From contig CAYXKT010000109.1 of NCBI GenBank assembly GCA_964465735.1, positions 1 to 9,624 on the forward strand: a DNA stretch of 9,624 nucleotides, in the 5' to 3' direction. The position numbers and the translations under genes were made by a program. The stretch's first letter is position 1, and every line of letters starts with the position of its first letter. Shown here one piece after another: positions 7,183 to 9,624 of the stretch. The notes beneath the pieces were generated by a model, which ran no database searches, was not told the DNA's origin, and saw nothing but the letters and a program-made list of their open reading frames with translations. This DNA comes from Erginobacter sp964465735 (GTDB lineage: Bacteria > Auribacterota > Erginobacteria > Erginobacterales > Erginobacteraceae).

Positions 7183-7261
7183 GTCGTTGTCAGGAGGGGC
7201 GACGAAGCGATCTGTTTGATTTTTGCTGAGATTGCTTCGTCACTTCGTTTCTTCCAATGAC
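7183..7261. repeat. Palindromic repeat element, 79 nt
   Basis: The inner arms are GACGAAGCGATCT (7201-7213) and AGATTGCTTCGTC (7229-7241): 13 bp, the single difference being a G-U-compatible change, around a 15-nt loop. The outer ends also match, GTCGTTG (7183-7189) against CAATGAC (7255-7261), again with one G-U-compatible change. The arms between differ (11 and 13 nt). The pattern of an end like GTCATTG and an inner GACGAAGCAATCT recalls intergenic palindromic repeats I have seen in several bacterial genomes; this is from memory and not verified. A non-autonomous MITE-like or REP-like element is the likeliest reading. Confidence 0.6.
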
Positions 7262-7363
7262 GGAGTCTATGTAATTTGGGCTTTGGTTCCGGCACTAACG
7301 ATCTTCCCGGTTTGATTTAAGCCAGGCCGGGGTGAGCCGGCGCGGGAAAGATCAGAAGCCCAG

Positions 7364-7405
7364 CCCAACACTCCAACACTGCATCACTTAACTCTTCCAT
7401 CACTC
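7364..7405. repeat. Short CAACACT/CATCACT repeat tract before rbfA
   Basis: Degenerate 7-9-nt units follow each other: CCAACACT (7365-7372), CCAACACT (7373-7380), GCATCACT (7381-7388), a diverged unit, then CCATCACT (7397-7404). The tract is nearly free of G on the + strand and ends 12 nt before the rbfA start. No function is evident; it occupies the place where an rbfA ribosome binding site would be expected. Confidence 0.45.
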
Positions 7406-7416
7406 CGTTTTTATTT

Positions 7417-7818
7417 ATGAACTTTTCCCGCCAACAAAAAGGCAAGAGCCGCCGCCAGTTAAAGGTGGAGGAACAGGTCAAGCGGATCCTCGGGGAGGTA
7501 CTCCAGGGGGGCGCCAACGATCCCCGGATCGGGTTCGTCAGTATCCGCCGGGTGGAAGCGGCCGGCGATCTGAAGAGTGCCCGGGTTTTGGTCAGCGTTC
7601 TGGGTGAAAGGGAGGCGAGAGAAAGTACCCTGGAGGGGTTGCGGTCTGCCCGGGGCTATTTTCAGCGGGAACTGGCGGCGGGGATGAGTTCCCGCTATAC
7701 CCCGGTGATCAGTTTCGAGCTCGACCCCGCGATTGAGATTGATGCCCGGATTGACCTGCTTCTGGAGCAAGCCCGGCAAGGAGATGATACGGATGAAGGT
7801 TCCCCCGCCTCTGATTGA
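7417..7818 (+). CDS. rbfA: 30S ribosome-binding factor RbfA
   Basis: RbfA binds the immature 30S subunit and helps complete 16S rRNA 5'-end processing and assembly; it is also linked to cold adaptation. The 133-aa protein has the family's single KH-like fold: an N-terminal helix with KVEEQVKRILGEVL (16-29), the hallmark NDPRIGFVSI (34-43), DLKSARVLVSVLG (51-63), the helix with the interrupted A-x-G kink SARGYFQREL (77-86), and PVISFELDPAIE (96-107). ATG 7417 is the only reasonable start: an in-frame TGA lies upstream at 7333-7335 and the next option, GTG 7465, would cut into the first helix. No Shine-Dalgarno site precedes it; the sequence there is T-rich (GTTTTTATTT). Its 3' end overlaps nrnA by 26 nt. 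Confidence 0.93.
   Translation: MNFSRQQKGKSRRQLKVEEQVKRILGEVLQGGANDPRIGFVSIRRVEAAGDLKSARVLVSVLGEREARESTLEGLRSARGYFQRELAAGMSSRYTPVISFELDPAIEIDARIDLLLEQARQGDDTDEGSPASD
7778..7783 (+). promoter_or_regulatory. Ribosome binding site deciding the nrnA start
   Basis: AAGGAG lies inside the end of rbfA and is 9 nt ahead of ATG 7793. It directly abuts the in-frame ATG 7784, which is therefore too close to be used, and it lies downstream of the in-frame ATG at 7733. This supports ATG 7793 as the nrnA start and suggests coupling to rbfA translation. Confidence 0.75.
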
Positions 7819-8803
7819 TCTCTTCCAAGAGCATTCCCGTTTCCTGATCACCTCTCATCAGCGTCCGGATGGAGACTCCATCGGCTCCCAGTTGGCTCTG
7901 GCCGGGATCCTGAAAGCTCTGGGAAAAGAGACGGTGATCCAGAACGAGGACCCGGTGCCGGAAAATCTTTCCTTCCTCCCCGGCGCGGAAGAGATCTTGC
8001 CTTTCGGAAGATTACCTTTTTCACCCGAGGCCGCCGTGGTCTTAGACGCTCCCCGACCGGGTCGGGTGGGAGAGATCGAAAAGCATCTCTCCGCCGCCGA
8101 TCGGTTGGTTAATATCGATCACCACGTCTCCAACAGCGGTTACGGCGATATCCGCTGGGTGGAACCGGAGAGTTCCTCGGTGGGGGAGATGATCTACCAT
8201 CTGGTTGCCCCGCTGGGGTTGGAATTGACCCGCTCAATCGCTCTGCCGATCTATGTCGCGGTCCTGACCGATATGGGGAAATTTCAATATATGGTAACCC
8301 CCGGGTCCGGTACTCGGGTCTTGCGCCTGGCCGCCGAGTTGGTGGAGACCGGGCTGGTCCCTTACGAGATCTACAAGAAGGTCTATAACCTCTACTCGAT
8401 GGCCCCCCTGAAATTTCTTGCCGAGGCGCTCTCGACCCTGGAATTCGCCGCCGACGGCCAGATCGCCTTTCTCCGGGTCAGCCGACAGATGCTCAGCCGT
8501 TACGAGGACGATTCCGACGTTACCGAGAATCTGATCTCTTACCCCCGGGATATCGTCTCTACCCGGGTGGCTATCCTCTTCACCGAGCTTGGCGGGGGCG
8601 GAGTCAAGGTCTCCTTCCGCTCCAAGGAGCCGGAACTGATCGATGTCAACCGGATCGCCTCCGGATTCGGGGGTGGGGGCCATCCGGCCGCTGCCGGGGC
8701 GGAACTGGAGGAAAATCTTGATCAGGCGGTGTCGCTGGTCCTGTCCGCTGTTGAGCGATACCTGAGGAATCTAAATGAACCGACCGGGGCAACTAGTCCG
8801 TGA
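7793..8803 (+). CDS. nrnA: DHH-family nanoRNase / pAp phosphatase NrnA
   Basis: NrnA-type DHH phosphoesterase: a manganese enzyme that degrades 2-5-nt RNAs and often removes the 3' phosphate of pAp, replacing Orn in many bacteria. The DHH domain shows motif I SHQRPDGDS (21-29, metal ligands H22, D26, D28), motif II VVLDAP with D85, motif III NIDHH (107-111) and motif IV TDMGKFQY (159-166, D160). The DHHA1 substrate-binding domain ends in GFGGGGHPAAAG (291-302). Motif IV usually reads D-T/S-G; here it is D-M-G. The 336-aa length is typical (about 310-340). The start at ATG 7793 is set by AAGGAG at 7778-7783; longer versions from 7733 or 7784 would add non-conserved residues. It lies between rbfA and truB, a common arrangement, and its stop overlaps the truB start. 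Biochemical preference (nanoRNA, pAp or c-di-nucleotide products) cannot be settled from sequence. Confidence 0.92.
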   Translation: MKVPPPLIDLFQEHSRFLITSHQRPDGDSIGSQLALAGILKALGKETVIQNEDPVPENLSFLPGAEEILPFGRLPFSPEAAVVLDAPRPGRVGEIEKHLSAADRLVNIDHHVSNSGYGDIRWVEPESSSVGEMIYHLVAPLGLELTRSIALPIYVAVLTDMGKFQYMVTPGSGTRVLRLAAELVETGLVPYEIYKKVYNLYSMAPLKFLAEALSTLEFAADGQIAFLRVSRQMLSRYEDDSDVTENLISYPRDIVSTRVAILFTELGGGGVKVSFRSKEPELIDVNRIASGFGGGGHPAAAGAELEENLDQAVSLVLSAVERYLRNLNEPTGATSP

Positions 8804-9519
8804 ACAGCCCCTTGCCGCTCCCCGACGGATTTCTCCTGGTTGACAAGCCGGCCGGGATCACCAGCTTCCAGGTGGTGGACCGGATCAAGAAGCATTTCCG
8901 GGTCAAGAAAGTGGGCCACGGGGGGAGCCTTGACCCTCCAGCCACCGGATTGTTGGTTCTTTTGATCAACCGGGGGACCAAGCGGGCCGAAGATCTGCTG
9001 GGCGGAGAGAAGGAATACCGAGCGGTAGTCCAGTTGGGGATCGAGACCGATACCCAGGATCTGACCGGCCGGCGATTGAAGACGGTTGAGGGTTATCTGC
9101 CGGATACCGCCGTGGTTGAGGCGGCCCTGGAAGGTTTCCGGGGCGATATCGAACAGGTGCCGCCGATGGTCTCGGCATTGAAACATCGCGGGGAGAGGCT
9201 CTATAAGATCTCCCGCCGCGGGGAGACGGTTTTCCGGCCGCCGCGGCCGGTGACGATCAGCTATCTGGAATTAGTTGAGATCTCCGGGGACCGGTTACGG
9301 CTCCTGGTCCGATGTTCTCGGGGGACCTACATCCGGACCCTGGCCCACGATCTGGGTAGGGTCCTCGGCCCCGGCGGCTGCCTGGCCAACCTCCGGCGGA
9401 CCGCGGTCGGCCCCTTTCGGATTGAGCAGGCCGCGACCCTGGACAGCCTCCTTGAAGGCACCCGGGAGGCCCTGGCCTGCCGGATAATCCCCGTAGGAAC
9501 TAACCTTAACCTAAATTGA
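8800..9519 (+). CDS. truB: tRNA pseudouridine(55) synthase TruB
   Basis: TruB converts U55 in the T loop of tRNAs to pseudouridine and also acts as a tRNA chaperone. Visible motifs: DGFLLVDKPAGITSF (9-23), the catalytic loop GHGGSLDPPATG (39-50) with the nucleophile D45, KEYRAVVQLGIETDTQD (71-87) with the conserved Tyr73, VPPMVSALKHRGERLY (120-135), and CSRGTYIRTLAHDLG (172-186) with Arg179. The catalytic loop differs from the usual GHTGTLDPLATG at two places, Gly for Thr and Pro for Leu. At 239 aa it ends soon after the catalytic domain and lacks the C-terminal PUA-type region of the roughly 310-aa E. coli and B. subtilis enzymes; short TruBs of this size occur in some lineages. It starts with GTG 8800 inside the nrnA stop (GTGA overlap), so coupling probably replaces a strong ribosome site. 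The family is clear; activity is inferred from the intact Asp. Confidence 0.94.
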   Translation: MNSPLPLPDGFLLVDKPAGITSFQVVDRIKKHFRVKKVGHGGSLDPPATGLLVLLINRGTKRAEDLLGGEKEYRAVVQLGIETDTQDLTGRRLKTVEGYLPDTAVVEAALEGFRGDIEQVPPMVSALKHRGERLYKISRRGETVFRPPRPVTISYLELVEISGDRLRLLVRCSRGTYIRTLAHDLGRVLGPGGCLANLRRTAVGPFRIEQAATLDSLLEGTREALACRIIPVGTNLNLN

Positions 9520-9531
9520 GCGATTCTATGC

Positions 9532-9613
9532 GGCGAACTGCGCCAATCTTTTGCGTCCGAACGGATATTGAAAATCCTCGCCATATCTCCCGGATATGGC
9601 TGCGGTTTTCGCA
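9532..9613. repeat. Hairpin cluster after truB, possible dispersed repeat
   Basis: Three hairpins follow in 82 nt: GGCG (9532-9535) / CGCC (9541-9544); GCCATATC (9580-9587) / GATATGGC (9593-9600), a perfect 8 bp with loop TCCCG; and TGCG (9601-9604) / CGCA (9610-9613) with loop GTTTT. A tight palindrome TCCGAACGGA lies at 9556-9565. No next gene is recognisable: the frame from ATG 9528 is open to the window edge but has no ribosome site or family motif, and ribF or rpsO, common after truB, are not seen. It could be a dispersed palindromic element or a terminator region cut by the window end. Confidence 0.4.
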
Positions 9614-9624
9614 ACCCGTCGGCC

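Larger units (their letters stand above)
7034..7416. other. 383-nt non-coding gap between infB and rbfA
   Basis: No credible gene fits here; the short frames overlapping it are shadows of infB and rbfA. The composition is less GC-rich at first (7070-7110) and mixed after. It holds an imperfect inverted repeat (7081-7120), a larger palindromic element (7183-7261), a small 5-bp hairpin GCCGG/CCGGC (7326-7341) without a T tract, and a CACT-rich tract (7364-7405). I found no convincing sigma-70 promoter or intrinsic terminator. Such a long gap is unusual in the infB-rbfA part of this operon and suggests insertion of repeat sequence. Confidence 0.7.

Noticed and set aside
9528..9624. Start of a new gene from ATG 9528
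   Set aside because: Open to the window edge but without a ribosome site or family similarity, and it coincides with a cluster of palindromes.
1..9624. CRISPR array, tRNA, rRNA, insertion sequence or prophage genes
   Set aside because: No regularly spaced repeats, no RNA gene signatures and no transposase, integrase or phage protein motifs were found.

Overview
The window reads as bacterial chromosome from a GC-rich organism: Arg is mostly CGG, and long open frames occur by chance opposite the real genes. All confidently called genes are on the + strand. HydF, the [FeFe]-hydrogenase maturation GTPase, points to an anaerobic or fermentative lifestyle. The taxon cannot be fixed from the sequence; the gene set (short TruB, NusA ending in helix-hairpin-helix motifs, nusA not preceded by rimP) does not look like a standard gamma-proteobacterial or Bacillus arrangement.

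Layout. (1) 57-2036: a MacB-type ABC exporter subunit with ATPase and permease fused. (2) 2097-3371: hydF, 60 nt downstream on the same strand, without hydE or hydG in view. (3) 3372-3619: a 248-nt regulatory gap with a sigma-70-like promoter, a terminator-like hairpin that looks like an attenuator, and two near-identical small hairpins. (4) 3620-9519: the translation/transcription operon nusA - infB - rbfA - nrnA - truB. nusA and infB are 78 nt apart. infB and rbfA are separated by 383 nt of non-coding sequence that holds palindromic elements and a short-repeat tract. rbfA/nrnA overlap by 26 nt and nrnA/truB by 4 nt (GTGA), so these three are probably translationally coupled. (5) 9520-9624: a hairpin-rich intergenic stretch that may be the start of a dispersed repeat.

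How the genes work together. NusA (transcription elongation, pausing and termination), IF-2 (initiator tRNA delivery and subunit joining), RbfA (30S maturation), NrnA (nanoRNA/pAp hydrolysis) and TruB (tRNA psi55) form the widely conserved nusA-infB operon, coupling transcription, ribosome assembly and RNA metabolism. The leader fits the known principle of NusA autoregulation through a weak intrinsic terminator ahead of its own operon. MacB and HydF are functionally unrelated to this operon and probably belong to an upstream transcription unit.

I do not see a clearly new biological system. The points most worth a second look are the nusA leader attenuator, the degenerate G4 motif of HydF and its apparent orphan status, the palindromic element between infB and rbfA, the hairpin cluster after truB, and sequence variants in the conserved motifs of TruB and NrnA.
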